Source of the DNA: JAPOUP01 sp026708635
GTDB taxonomy: Bacteria > Pseudomonadota > Alphaproteobacteria > Rhodobacterales > Rhodobacteraceae
Assembly (NCBI GenBank): GCA_965200115.1
Contig: OZ241336.1
Coordinates: 806,001-870,000, forward strand
DNA: 64,000 nucleotides
Direction of reading: 5' to 3'
Shown here: positions 17,173-27,674 of the stretch, one piece after another
Layout: every line of letters starts with the position of its first letter
How positions within the stretch are numbered: position 1 is the stretch's first letter
Made by a program: the position numbers and the translations under genes
The notes under the pieces: model-generated
Database searches by the model: none
Told to the model about the DNA's origin: nothing
What the model saw: only the letters and a program-made list of their open reading frames with translations

Positions 17173-18246
17173 TTATCCTGCCGTAGCCGCGGTTACGGGG
17201 TTGATGGCTACGTTCTGGGACGAGAACAGGTCACCGATGAAGGCGCCCTCGTAGATGCGGCGAAGCGTGTCTGTCTCGAACAGTGAGCTCACGCTGTTGC
17301 CGTTCCATATATTCATGATCGCCAGGGCGAATACCGGAGCGATGGACAGAATTCGTATATTGGCGGCCTCCCGCGCCTCTATGCTCGGCTGGATGGTATC
17401 CGTTATCACCAGGCTCTTCATCCGCGAGCCGGCGACACGCTGCACTGCCTTGCCGGAAAGCACTCCGTGGGTAATATAGGAATGGACCTCTATCGCGCCG
17501 CTCTCGATCAGAAGATCAGCGGCTTTACACAGCGTGCCGGCCGTGTCGACGATGTCGTCAACGATGATACAGGTCTTGCCCGTGACGTCCCCGATCACCG
17601 TCATCTCGGCCACGTCTCCGGGTGCGTCACGGCGCTTGTCAACGATGGCAAGCGCGCAGCCTATGCGCTTGGCGAGTTCCCGGGCACGCTCAACACCACC
17701 GACGTCAGGAGAGACAACGGTGACATCGCGGATGCACCCGCCGAACTGGTGCATGATGTCAAGAGCGAAGACGGGAGCGGCGTAGAGGTTGTCCACGGGA
17801 ATATCGAAGAAACCCTGTATCTGGGCGGCATGCAGATCTATTGTCAGGACGCGCTCGATCCCGGCACCGACGATCATGTCGGAGACCAGCTTTGCGCTGA
17901 TCGGCGTCCGCGCCTTTGTACGGCGGTCCTGTCGGGCGTAGCCGAAATAGGGAATCACGGCGGTGATCCGGGAGGCCGAGGACCGGCGAAGCGCGTCGGC
18001 CATGATCAGAAGTTCCATCAGGTTGTCGTTTGCGGGATTGGAGGTCGGCTGGATGATGAACATGTTCTCGCCGCGGACGTTCTCGAACACCTCGACGAAT
18101 ATCTCTCCATCGTTGAAGCGCTCAACCCTGGCGCGGACGAGTTCGATATCGACGCCAAGATGCATCGACATTCGATGCGCGACGGCCATCGCGAGAGGGC
18201 GATTGGCGTTTCCGGAGATTAGCTTGGGATCCATGGGGTTCGGCAT
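17173..18246 (-). CDS. prs: Ribose-phosphate pyrophosphokinase
   Basis: This 357-aa enzyme makes PRPP from ribose 5-phosphate and ATP for nucleotide, histidine and tryptophan synthesis. It carries RFNDGEIFVEV, the YARQDRR loop, the catalytic flexible region and the PRPP-binding motif IVDDIVDTAGTL. It is about 20-40 residues longer than most bacterial PRPP synthetases because of a short N-terminal addition and a C-terminal tail; an internal start is possible but none has a better ribosome site. It is convergent with atpC. Confidence 0.96.
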   Translation of the reverse strand: MPNPMDPKLISGNANRPLAMAVAHRMSMHLGVDIELVRARVERFNDGEIFVEVFENVRGENMFIIQPTSNPANDNLMELLIMADALRRSSASRITAVIPYFGYARQDRRTKARTPISAKLVSDMIVGAGIERVLTIDLHAAQIQGFFDIPVDNLYAAPVFALDIMHQFGGCIRDVTVVSPDVGGVERARELAKRIGCALAIVDKRRDAPGDVAEMTVIGDVTGKTCIIVDDIVDTAGTLCKAADLLIESGAIEVHSYITHGVLSGKAVQRVAGSRMKSLVITDTIQPSIEAREAANIRILSIAPVFALAIMNIWNGNSVSSLFETDTLRRIYEGAFIGDLFSSQNVAINPVTAATAG

Positions 18247-18546
18247 GGGCAGATATCGCTCAAAGAGCCGTACGGGAGATTCGCGACGTCGATACCCCTA
18301 GCATCCCGATACGGTCTTGGAAACAGCGCATCGCGGGGGAATTCGGCATGTTCGGATCCACCCGTCGGCCGTTATGCATTCGCCGCGCGGGGCGAATGGC
18401 CCGGCGCCGACACGGGAGGAGTTGATCGGTGCGGCGTTTTGCCATGCGACGGTGGCTGGGGGCACGGGTGCGGCCGCCGCGATAATCGGGATCGCGGCAC
18501 TTTAGCGCATCCCCACGGAAAACCTTGGCGCCGACGGGACGGCCCC
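18247..18546. other. Intergenic region upstream of prs
   Basis: These 300 bp separate the threonine aldolase gene from prs, both on the minus strand. They hold an inverted repeat ATTCGCC/GGCGAAT (18378-18384 and 18391-18397, 6-base loop) that could end the aldolase transcript, although no T-tract follows. No gene is supported. Confidence 0.4.
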
Positions 18547-19599
18547 TCAATTCCCGAAAGCGTCCAAAAGCCGGTCGACCTCGGCATCGGACGTGCACCA
18601 GCTGCAGACCATCCTGGCACATAGCGGTTGATCATCCGGACCGTCCTCCCGCCAGGCGCCCGGCCAGGGATAATAGACGGCGCCCGCGTCAAGCGCTCTA
18701 CGGTGCGCCGAACGGGGCAGAACGGCGAAGACCATGTTGGCATCGGCGGGGCCCACCAGGGAAGCGCCCTCGATGGCGGCGATGCCCCGGGCCAGTCTCG
18801 CACCGGCCGCATTGGCGGTGCGGGCCAGCCGCAGCCACAGCCCGTCTTCCAGATAGGCCAGCATCTGCGCCGACAGGTAGCGGTGCTTAGAGAGGAGATG
18901 TCCGCCCCGCTTCCGTCGAAGCTCGAATTCCCATGACTTTCCGGGATCGAAAATGACGACCGCCTCGGCTCCAATCAGCCCGTTCTTGGTGCCGCCGAGA
19001 CTGAGAACGTCGATTCCGGCCTTCCAGGTCATTTCCGCCGGGCTGGAATCCGTCGCCGCCAAAGCGTTCGCGAGCCGCGCGCCGTCCATATGGCACGGCA
19101 GGTTCCATTCCCTGGCGATGGCGCAGAGCCCGGCCACCTCGTCGGCGCCGTATACCGCGCCCATTTCCGTGACATTGGTAATCGAGACCGCGCCACGCTG
19201 GACATTGTGCACGCCGACATGGACAGCCGCCCTAAGCGTCTCGGAAAGACAGGCCGGATCCATCTTGGCGGCCTCTCCATAGATCGGAACGAGTTTGGCA
19301 CCACCGGTATAGAATTCCGGTGCGCCGCATTCGTCCTCCATGATGTGGGAATGCCGATGACAGTACACGGCCGACCAGGGCGAACAGACCGCCGACAGGG
19401 AAACGGCGTTGGCCGCGGTTCCGGTCGCCACGAGGTAGACGGCGGCGTCGGGTGCCTCGAAGACGTCACGGATCCGTTCCCTCACCCGATCCATCGCCGG
19501 ATCGGCGCCGTAGGATGGCGTGAATCCCTCATTGGCGCGGACAATCGCGTCGATGACGGCCGGATGCGCTCCGGAGGAGTTGTCAGAGGCGAACTGCAT
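18547..19599 (-). CDS. ltaE: Low-specificity L-threonine aldolase
   Basis: This 350-aa fold-type I PLP enzyme splits threonine or allo-threonine into glycine and acetaldehyde. Diagnostic parts are FASDNSSGAHPAVIDAI at the start, HMDGARLANALAA (PLP-binding Asp) and DVLSLGGTKNGLIGAEAVV with the Schiff-base lysine. The start ATG is 13 bp from the YcgN-like stop, so the two genes are probably co-transcribed. Confidence 0.93.
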   Translation of the reverse strand: MQFASDNSSGAHPAVIDAIVRANEGFTPSYGADPAMDRVRERIRDVFEAPDAAVYLVATGTAANAVSLSAVCSPWSAVYCHRHSHIMEDECGAPEFYTGGAKLVPIYGEAAKMDPACLSETLRAAVHVGVHNVQRGAVSITNVTEMGAVYGADEVAGLCAIAREWNLPCHMDGARLANALAATDSSPAEMTWKAGIDVLSLGGTKNGLIGAEAVVIFDPGKSWEFELRRKRGGHLLSKHRYLSAQMLAYLEDGLWLRLARTANAAGARLARGIAAIEGASLVGPADANMVFAVLPRSAHRRALDAGAVYYPWPGAWREDGPDDQPLCARMVCSWCTSDAEVDRLLDAFGN

Positions 19600-19612
19600 T
19601 CAGATCGGTCCT

Positions 19613-20074
19613 TCACATCAGATAGTTTTCCCAGTCCTCCTCCGGCACCTCGAATTCAGGCACCGTCAGGCCCAGCGCGGAAATGCCGGCCTCGTGAACG
19701 CTTTCCTCCCTCCCGGAAACAAGGGGATGCCAATCGGGAAGCTCCCGCCCCTCCCAAAGCAGCCGGTAGGCACAGGTTTCCGGCATCCAGTACGCGATCT
19801 CCCCGATGTTCGCGGGCGTCAGGACAACGCAGTCGGGAACCATCTGCCGGCGGATGCGGTATTGGGTACACCTACAGGTCTCGTCATCCAGAAGGCGACA
19901 GGCGATGCGGGTGAACGCGACCTCGTTGGTATCGGGATCCTCAAGCTTGTTCAGGCAGCATTTTCCGCATCCGTCGCACAGCGCCTCCCATTCCCGCGGC
20001 GACAGTCTTTCGATGGGCACGCGCTCCCAGAACCGGTCCCGCAGTCCTCCGCGCTTGATCGGATCAACTCTCAT
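19613..20074 (-). CDS. YcgN-like cysteine cluster protein (UPF0260)
   Basis: This 153-aa protein has the family's cysteine pattern: CDGCGKCC, then CRLLDDETCRCTQY and a following Cys-Val-Val-Leu-Thr-Pro. Such clusters probably bind zinc or an Fe-S centre; the function is not established. Its start overlaps the ribF stop by 4 bp, so it is translationally coupled to ribF. Confidence 0.9.
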   Translation of the reverse strand: MRVDPIKRGGLRDRFWERVPIERLSPREWEALCDGCGKCCLNKLEDPDTNEVAFTRIACRLLDDETCRCTQYRIRRQMVPDCVVLTPANIGEIAYWMPETCAYRLLWEGRELPDWHPLVSGREESVHEAGISALGLTVPEFEVPEEDWENYLM

Positions 20075-21012
20075 GGCAGGTCGGCGATGATCCGGCGGGC
20101 GCGTGCGCAGTCAGCGGACATCTGCTCAATCAACGGAGCGATGCCGTCGAACTTCAGCTCCGGCCGCAGGTATTCAACCAGCGCGACGGAAAGGAGCGTG
20201 CCGTAAAGATCCCCGTCGAAGTCGAAAATATGCGTTTCGAGGTTAGGTGGATTCGCGCCGAACATCGGTCGCACGCCTATTGAGGCGGCGCCGGCGTAGA
20301 TGCCCCGGTGCGGTCCGTCCAGCACGTCGACCGTGACCGCGTAGACCCCGAATTTCGGCGGATGCAGATCCATGATCGACATGTTCGCGGTGGGATAGCC
20401 GAGGGCCTTCCCGCGCCGGTCCCCATGCAGGACCGGCCCGTCGATCCGATGCCAGTGACCCAGCATCGCCGCGGCGTCGCGGGGCTTGCCTTCCGCAAGT
20501 TTCCGGCGAATGGCCGTGGAGGAGACCTCGGCGCCACGGTCCTCGACCAGACGGGCCGTGGAAACGCTAAACCCGAATTCGCGCCCGAAAGCCTGAAGAT
20601 CCCGTGCGTTACCCGCCCTGGCCCTGCCGAAGCGGAAGTCCTCCCCCACGACCGCGTGTGAGAGTCCCAGCCCCCCCGCCAGAATGTCCCGGGCGAACCG
20701 CTTCGGGGTCAGACGGTATAGTTCCGGCCCGAACTCGAGCTGATAAAGGAATTTCACGCCCAGCCTGTCGAGCCGATGAGCCCGGCTCTCGGCGTTCATC
20801 AGCCTGAACGGTGGCGCGCCCGGCGCGAACGCCTGCCGGGGATGCGGTTCGAACGTGACGATTCCCAGCGGTGAGCCGGATCGCGCGGATTCCGCCCGGG
20901 CAATGTCAATCACCGCCTGATGGCCCAGATGCACGCCGTCGAAATTGCCGATGGCGGCGGAAGCGCCTCGATCGGTGTCTGTCAGGTCGTGCCATGTCGT
21001 GAAGATCCGCAT
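20071..21012 (-). CDS. ribF: Bifunctional riboflavin kinase/FAD synthetase
   Basis: This 313-aa enzyme phosphorylates riboflavin to FMN and adenylates FMN to FAD. The N-terminal nucleotidyltransferase domain has GNFDGVHLGHQ and VTFEPHPR. The C-terminal flavokinase domain has GYPTANM and FGVYAV. The ATG at 21012 is preferred over the GTG two codons upstream. It forms an operon with the YcgN-like gene and possibly ltaE. Confidence 0.95.
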   Translation of the reverse strand: MRIFTTWHDLTDTDRGASAAIGNFDGVHLGHQAVIDIARAESARSGSPLGIVTFEPHPRQAFAPGAPPFRLMNAESRAHRLDRLGVKFLYQLEFGPELYRLTPKRFARDILAGGLGLSHAVVGEDFRFGRARAGNARDLQAFGREFGFSVSTARLVEDRGAEVSSTAIRRKLAEGKPRDAAAMLGHWHRIDGPVLHGDRRGKALGYPTANMSIMDLHPPKFGVYAVTVDVLDGPHRGIYAGAASIGVRPMFGANPPNLETHIFDFDGDLYGTLLSVALVEYLRPELKFDGIAPLIEQMSADCARARRIIADLP

Positions 21013-21211
21013 TGTCACCCGAGGCGGGGCATCCCCCGCAAGTCAGTGGAATTTACGGCCTGGCGTCAGCACCGGCACCTTGCCCCGCGGAACGATCCTA
21101 TCGCCCAACGTAAAGACACAATCAAGCGTCGCGCGGCGACGGAACGGCCGGTCACGACGGTCTTCACCCCGGCCCGCCGTCGATCGCGGGAACTGAAACG
21201 ATCCTGGCCTC

Positions 21212-22084
21212 CTAACGCAGGAAGCCAATCGAATAGGCGGGATCATAATTCTCTCTTTCCAGATAGTCTCCGAGCGCGACCGGATCCGGCTGCTCCGACG
21301 TACCGGTCTCTTCGGCGGCAAGACCTCCCGTGACAAACAGCGCGTCAATACCTTCGCCCACCGCACCGGCGATGTCGGTCGCGATACCGTCTCCTATAGC
21401 CAGGGTGCGGCTGGCCGTAAAGTCTTTGCCCAATACCCCAAGCCGCTGGCGCGCCAGATCGTAGATCGGCGGATGCGGCTTTCCGAAATAGTGACTCGTA
21501 CCCCCCATACCGGAATAAAGCCGCGCCAGCGCACCGGCGCACCATTGCCTCCGTGTGCCGATATCCACCATGATGTCGGGATTGAAACACAGCAGCGGCA
21601 CGCCTCTCTCGACGGAATCGGCGAACCGGGAACGATAGGTTTCCGGATCGGCATACGGGTCCTCCGGACCGCAGCAGACGATGCCTTCGGCATGTTTCGG
21701 TTCCGTGCGTACGATCTTTACCGGATTGTCTACGATCCTCAGGGGTTCGAAGACCGAAAGGTCATGTTCGGCGCCGATGAACCATACCCGGGAACCGGCC
21801 TCTCCGCGGAACATCGCCGCGCGGGCGCTGTCGCCGGAGCTGGTGATCACATCCCAACAGTCCCTTGGAAGGCCTATCCGGTCGAGCTGCCTTTCGACCT
21901 CGTTGCGGGATCTTGGGGCGTTGGTAACCAGTACGACAGTAATTCCCCTGGCCTTTGCGCCGCGCAATGCCTCCACCGCGGACCGGAACGGGCGTCGCCC
22001 GTCGTGCAGGCAGCCCCAGAGGTCGCAGAGCAGTACGTCATAGCCATCCCATATTTCGGCCAGGGATTCTATGATCCGCGTCAC
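21212..22084 (-). CDS. HAD-superfamily hydrolase, class IIA (TIGR01459-like)
   Basis: This roughly 290-aa HAD phosphatase is NagD-like. Motif I is LLCDLWGCLHDG, motif II VLVTNAPRS, with a long cap and a C-terminal FGKPHPPIYDLA and AIGDGIATDIAGAVGEGIDALFVTGG. The first conserved residues are TRIIESLAEIWDGYD, so the GTG at 22084 is preferred; two other in-frame GTG codons up to 22099 are possible. The physiological substrate is unknown. About 190 bp without a recognisable gene separate it from ribF. Confidence 0.9.
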   Translation of the reverse strand: MTRIIESLAEIWDGYDVLLCDLWGCLHDGRRPFRSAVEALRGAKARGITVVLVTNAPRSRNEVERQLDRIGLPRDCWDVITSSGDSARAAMFRGEAGSRVWFIGAEHDLSVFEPLRIVDNPVKIVRTEPKHAEGIVCCGPEDPYADPETYRSRFADSVERGVPLLCFNPDIMVDIGTRRQWCAGALARLYSGMGGTSHYFGKPHPPIYDLARQRLGVLGKDFTASRTLAIGDGIATDIAGAVGEGIDALFVTGGLAAEETGTSEQPDPVALGDYLERENYDPAYSIGFLR

Positions 22085-22233
22085 GGGCGGCACCCGCACG
22101 CATACCGCGGGCCGGCGCGGTCCCGAACCGTTTCCGGTGTTTCATACGCGAGTGGTTCGGTCATCTGAGGCCCCCTGCCCCGCTGCGCTTTCGAAGTCCG
22201 TCAACCGGGAAGGATCCGACCCGGCTCCCGGGC

Positions 22234-23166
22234 TCAGATCCTCAGGCTCGGGATGATCTGCTTCTTGCGGCTCATCACACCGGGCAGGACGACCGTATCG
22301 CCGGCCGCCTCGACGCCAAAACTGCTCGACGCGATCCCCTTGACCAGGTCGTTCGGTACCAGAAGTATCGCTTCCCGCTCAAGGATATCGACGATGAACA
22401 GGAGCACCTGGTCGAGACCGTCCTCCTCCGCAACCCGCTCCATCGCGGCCATCAGTCCGATACGGCGCTCGATCACCGGCGCAGGCGCGGTGGTTTCGAT
22501 GACGGAGACGCGAAGTCTCGTGCCATGGACTTCATGCTCTTTGGAATCCATGCGGACCAGTTCCTTGTCCGAAAGTCTCGAAACGTCGGATTTGGCGGCG
22601 AACATCTCGGCGGCGTAAGCGGACGGATCCAGGCCAAGCTCGGAGGCCAGCCGTTCGGCCAGCGACCTGTCCCGTTCGGTTGTGGTGGGTGACCGGAATT
22701 CGAGCGTGTCGGACAGGATGCAGCTGAGCATGATACCCCTGACCCATTCGGGCATTCTGGACGCGTCCGACCCCATCAACTCGTGCATGACCGTCGCGGT
22801 GCACGCCAGCGGCCGGATGGTTACGTCGATCGGGCCCTTCGTGGCGAGGCCACCGGCAAGCCGGTGGTGGTCAATGACCGCCCGGATGTCCGCTTCGCCA
22901 ATTCCCTCGGGAAGCTCGGCCGGATTGTTGGTGTCGACAATGATCACCGGCCGGCCGGGATCAACGCTCTCGATCACGCGCGGCGTGGGAACATCCCACC
23001 GTTCGAGCACGAAGGCGGCTTCCGAACCGGGTTTGCCCAGAAGCACGGCCTCGGCCGTCTCGCCCTTCACTTCATTGAGAAACCAGGCCCATATTATTGC
23101 TGACCCGGCTGAATCGGTGTCAGGGGATTTATGCCCGAATACTTCAATGACCATGTCTTTTCCCAT
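22234..23166 (-). CDS. ppaC: Manganese-dependent inorganic pyrophosphatase
   Basis: This roughly 310-aa DHH-family (family II) pyrophosphatase hydrolyses PPi in the cytosol. Metal-binding motifs are GHKSPDTDSAGSA, DTNNPAELPEG and IDHHR; the DHHA2 domain follows with SRKKQIIPSL at the C-terminus. The ATG at 23166 is used; a later ATG at 23154 would start directly at MVIEVFGHKSPDTD. It is divergent from groES. Confidence 0.94.
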   Translation of the reverse strand: MGKDMVIEVFGHKSPDTDSAGSAIIWAWFLNEVKGETAEAVLLGKPGSEAAFVLERWDVPTPRVIESVDPGRPVIIVDTNNPAELPEGIGEADIRAVIDHHRLAGGLATKGPIDVTIRPLACTATVMHELMGSDASRMPEWVRGIMLSCILSDTLEFRSPTTTERDRSLAERLASELGLDPSAYAAEMFAAKSDVSRLSDKELVRMDSKEHEVHGTRLRVSVIETTAPAPVIERRIGLMAAMERVAEEDGLDQVLLFIVDILEREAILLVPNDLVKGIASSSFGVEAAGDTVVLPGVMSRKKQIIPSLRI

Positions 23167-23291
23167 CACGCATTGACGAAATGTCGGGCAACTCTATATG
23201 AAAGCCGGTCGGGGTTGTCACGCCCGGAGTCGCGGAAACGCCAGGCGTCAGAGTCCACCGGATTTTTTTGGTTTCCCCGCGCGGGATGCTA

Positions 23292-23320
23292 TTGACAGGG
23301 TCCCCCACGCTTCCTAGATG
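23292..23320 (+). promoter_or_regulatory. groESL sigma-70 promoter
   Basis: TTGACA (23292-23297), a 17-bp spacer and TAGATG (23315-23320) give a near-consensus housekeeping promoter immediately upstream of the CIRCE element and about 80 bp before groES. Confidence 0.8.
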
Positions 23321-23327
23321 CGCGCTG

Positions 23328-23354
23328 TTGGCACTCATGCCATGCGAGTGCCAA
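23328..23354. promoter_or_regulatory. CIRCE element (HrcA operator) of groESL
   Basis: TTGGCACTC (23328-23336) and GAGTGCCAA (23346-23354) are perfect inverted repeats around a 9-bp spacer, matching the CIRCE consensus. It lies at the predicted transcription start of groESL, so HrcA repression with heat induction is expected. Confidence 0.96.
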
Positions 23355-23400
23355 CGATGTTTGGACATGAAGTCAACCACGAACGAAGGAGCGTATGGAG

Positions 23401-23688
23401 ATGGCATTCAAACCCCTGCATGACCGGGTATTGGTCCGCCGTGTCGAATCTGACGAAAAGACGTCCGGTGGCCTGATCATTCCGGACAGCGCCAAGGAAA
23501 AGCCCGCCGAAGGCGAAGTTGTTTCGGTCGGCAGCGGCGCCAAGGACGACGACGGCGAGCGTATCGCTATGGACGTCAAGGCCGGCGACAAGATCCTGTT
23601 CGGCAAGTGGTCCGGCACTGAGATCACGCTTGACGGCGAGGAACTCCTCATCATGAAGGAGAGCGACATTCTCGGGATCGTTTCCTGA
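23401..23688 (+). CDS. groES: Co-chaperonin GroES
   Basis: This 95-aa lid subunit of the GroEL chaperonin has KPLHDRVLVRRVESDEKTSGG, the mobile loop and GDKILFGKWSGTE. The ATG at 23401 is chosen because AAGGAG (23386-23391) is then 9 bases away; the ATG at 23395 would leave only 3. It is 51 bp upstream of groEL in the same operon. Confidence 0.97.
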   Translation: MAFKPLHDRVLVRRVESDEKTSGGLIIPDSAKEKPAEGEVVSVGSGAKDDDGERIAMDVKAGDKILFGKWSGTEITLDGEELLIMKESDILGIVS

Positions 23689-23739
23689 GCCGCTATCCTT
23701 AAGTAACCGAAACACCCAGACAACCAGGAGCAAGCAATC

Positions 23740-25383
<1,644 letters not shown>

Positions 25384-25409
25384 GCCGTCCCGAACGACGG
25401 TTATCGCAA

Positions 25410-25435
25410 GGGGCCGCCTGTGCGGCCCCTTTTTT
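25410..25435 (+). terminator. Rho-independent terminator of groESL
   Basis: GGGGCCGC (25410-25417) pairs with GCGGCCCC (25422-25429) around CTGT and is followed by TTTTTT (25430-25435), 27 bp after the groEL stop. Confidence 0.93.
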
Positions 25436-25811
25436 ACGACACGTGAGCGCAAATGGCCCTGATCGGTGCCCCGGGTTTCCGTGCGTCAATGCTTTGACTG
25501 GCATGCGTCCATTATCAGGCGATGGGCACATGGTTTGGATTTTTTGGGGATTCACTTTCGCTTTCGCGGGCAGTCAAACGCGCACCGTCATCGCTTGCCG
25601 TCGCAAGCGTTTGTTTCCAGAACACCCGTCAGGTGCGCCAGACTCCGCACGCCGCCCTGGCGGGTGTCCTGAATGCGCGGATCCCCGCCAATTGCGCCAG
25701 AGGAAATTGACGGGCCGTCCCGATCCGCTTTGCCGCTATCGGGCCCGACGTGTCCCAATGGCATCTGCGCGGCACAATCCGCGACCACCCGCGTGGCGGG
25801 GGCGGTTTCAG
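25436..25811. other. Non-coding stretch between groEL and the orphan AAA ATPase
   Basis: No gene is supported. Short open stretches on both strands lack ribosome sites and recognisable products. The two flanking genes are convergent. Confidence 0.4.
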
Positions 25812-27062
25812 TCAGGAGCGCTCCGGTACCGTTCCCGGCCCCGGCGATGGCGTGCCCCGCTCGATCAGGTAGGTTCGGAAAGAAGGGATCGGGCAGACAA
25901 ACCGATCCTCCTCCTGTTCGTGCAGCGCACCCTTGTGCACCAGATGCATGAAGAACCCGTCAGCGTCCCAGTCCCTCGGATAGGGATACTGTATGGGATC
26001 CCTCTTATGAAGGGTGCGCAGAAGGGTCTTGATGTCGTGCTGTCTGCATTCTCTGTCGAGATGTGTCATCACCGCCGCGGTCAGATTGACCGCGTCGCGC
26101 ATCTCGGAAGAGCGCTGCTGCCGGTAGTAGCCCCTTCGCAGTTCAGCCGCCCGCCGTTCGGTAGCCACCCAGTCCATCCTGCCAAGATCCCCGTCCGTCT
26201 TGAGTACCGCGGCGCCCACCGCCTTAAGCAGATGGTGCAGGTGATGCGGCCAGCCCTCGCACGGCCCGGAGATGTCCACCAATCGCTCCGTATATCCAGA
26301 CGTGTCGATACCAAAGTGCGCGAGACCGAGGGTGATGCAGCGCTGCGCCTCATCCTCGCTCATCGCCCCGATATTGTGATCGGTCCGTCCGCGGGTCAGC
26401 CCCATATCACTGGCGACAGCGCCGGTATTACCGAGCCCGGCCAAAACCAGGGTGATCGGCAATCCGGCAGCGCCGCCATGCAGGGATCTAAACATGAGGC
26501 CATGCGGAGCATTCGGATCCCGGGGCAGATTCTGCGCCTCGTCGATGCCGAGGATAACGGGCTGTATCCATTGACCCGGTGGATGCTCTCGTGCGAGGGC
26601 GCCCATCCCCGAGATGCCACGTTCTTTCAACCCCACACCGAACCCGGCGATGCTCACCGCTCCAAAATTCCGGCTGGCATCACTCCACGTCTTGCGGGCA
26701 AGCGTCTTCCACCGCGACGGATCGGCCCGCCCGGCCTCTAGAAGAAGATCGATCACGAAGGACACATTCTCCTCCAGAAGGCTGCTCTCGACCACCACCA
26801 CCCGCGCTGGCGCACCCCTCAATGATCGCTTTAGCGCCTCTCCGAGGATCGAACTCTTGCCGGCACCGGGTGCGCCCTGGATGATGCGGGTGGTACCGGC
26901 ATCTCCCCGGGTACCGGGGCTGGTTCCGGACCCGGTCCACACATTATGCGCCGCCAAGGCGATATCGGAGAGAATCTCCTCGCGGCCGATGAATGCCGGT
27001 GGCAGTGATTTGTCGCCCCTACCGACAAAGTCCTCCAGCCTCGCCCGCTGCTTCCCGTTCAT
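25812..27062 (-). CDS. Orphan AAA-type ATPase (AAA_16/STAND-like), unknown function
   Basis: This 416-aa protein has a conserved-looking entry motif PPAFIGREEIL (residues ~22-32), Walker A GAPGAGKSS (~63-71) and Walker B VILGIDEAQN (~169-178). A sensor-like region follows (LPITLVLAGLGNTG), and the C-terminal third looks like a winged-helix end (GFFMHLVHKGALHEQEEDRFVCPIPSFRTYL). AAGGA 7 bases before the ATG at 27062 sets the start. The N-terminal FIGRE plus P-loop resembles Orc1/AAA_16 ATPases and, more loosely, transposition helpers such as TniB; I cannot assign a role. It stands alone between groEL and rpoC and is probably an accessory gene. Confidence 0.7.
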   Translation of the reverse strand: MNGKQRARLEDFVGRGDKSLPPAFIGREEILSDIALAAHNVWTGSGTSPGTRGDAGTTRIIQGAPGAGKSSILGEALKRSLRGAPARVVVVESSLLEENVSFVIDLLLEAGRADPSRWKTLARKTWSDASRNFGAVSIAGFGVGLKERGISGMGALAREHPPGQWIQPVILGIDEAQNLPRDPNAPHGLMFRSLHGGAAGLPITLVLAGLGNTGAVASDMGLTRGRTDHNIGAMSEDEAQRCITLGLAHFGIDTSGYTERLVDISGPCEGWPHHLHHLLKAVGAAVLKTDGDLGRMDWVATERRAAELRRGYYRQQRSSEMRDAVNLTAAVMTHLDRECRQHDIKTLLRTLHKRDPIQYPYPRDWDADGFFMHLVHKGALHEQEEDRFVCPIPSFRTYLIERGTPSPGPGTVPERS

Positions 27063-27674
27063 GGTCAAGTCCTTCGGCCGCTGTCCAGGTCAGACACGCA
27101 CTCTACCACGCAATCCCGATCTCTCCAAATGTGGCGCGCCGCTAACGTCCAGAGCCGAGCGGGGCACCATGGATTGCGGACAACCACCGGTATCCCACCA
27201 TCCCATACCCCTTAAGAGAGTTGCGCACGCTGGTGGACTTTCCCGGAAACGGGAACGCCGGCACGGGTCTCCGTGGTCCGTGCCCGCGTTCACGATCAGG
27301 GGGACTGGTCCCAAACAACCGCTGGGTGCGGAAGCGGCTCCCGTAATGCCAGCGCGGGCAACTCCTGCCGGTGGACGAATGAACGACTGAATCACCGTTC
27401 CACGAATGCGCGCCATACCCGCCGCGCGGGAACCTGTCCGACCTTCAGCGTCCACCCCCCCCACCCGAGGATCATCACATCAGAGCATCTACGCCCAAGG
27501 CGCACGGCTCCCGTTTCGCGACAGCCACCTCGGCGCCCCCGTCAACGAACCAAACCCGTCGCCCGGCACAACGGGTTTCCGTCACGACCGGGAAACGCCG
27601 GTCCGAACCCGCCCTCTCCGCCCGGTTCCCGGAAGCGACGGATCAGGTGCCGGAAACCGGCAGGGCAACCAGCC
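27063..27674. other. About 610-bp non-coding stretch downstream of rpoC
   Basis: No gene is supported on either strand. A weak inverted repeat TGCCGG-aaa-CCGGCA (27648-27662) just beyond the rpoC stop could serve as part of a terminator, although there is no T-tract. In many bacteria the str operon (rpsL, rpsG, fusA) follows rpoC; it is absent here. Confidence 0.45.

Noticed and set aside
21019..21211. Possible small gene between ribF and the HAD hydrolase
   Set aside because: The minus-strand frame here is mostly Arg-rich and has no start signal; treated as intergenic.
25443..26741. 432-codon plus-strand open frame antisense to the orphan AAA ATPase
   Set aside because: The minus-strand frame has clear Walker A and B motifs and a good start; the plus frame is Arg/Pro-rich with none.
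27273..27674. Plus-strand open frame in the gap below rpoC
   Set aside because: Arg/Pro/Thr-rich, no start signal, and it runs on antisense into rpoC.
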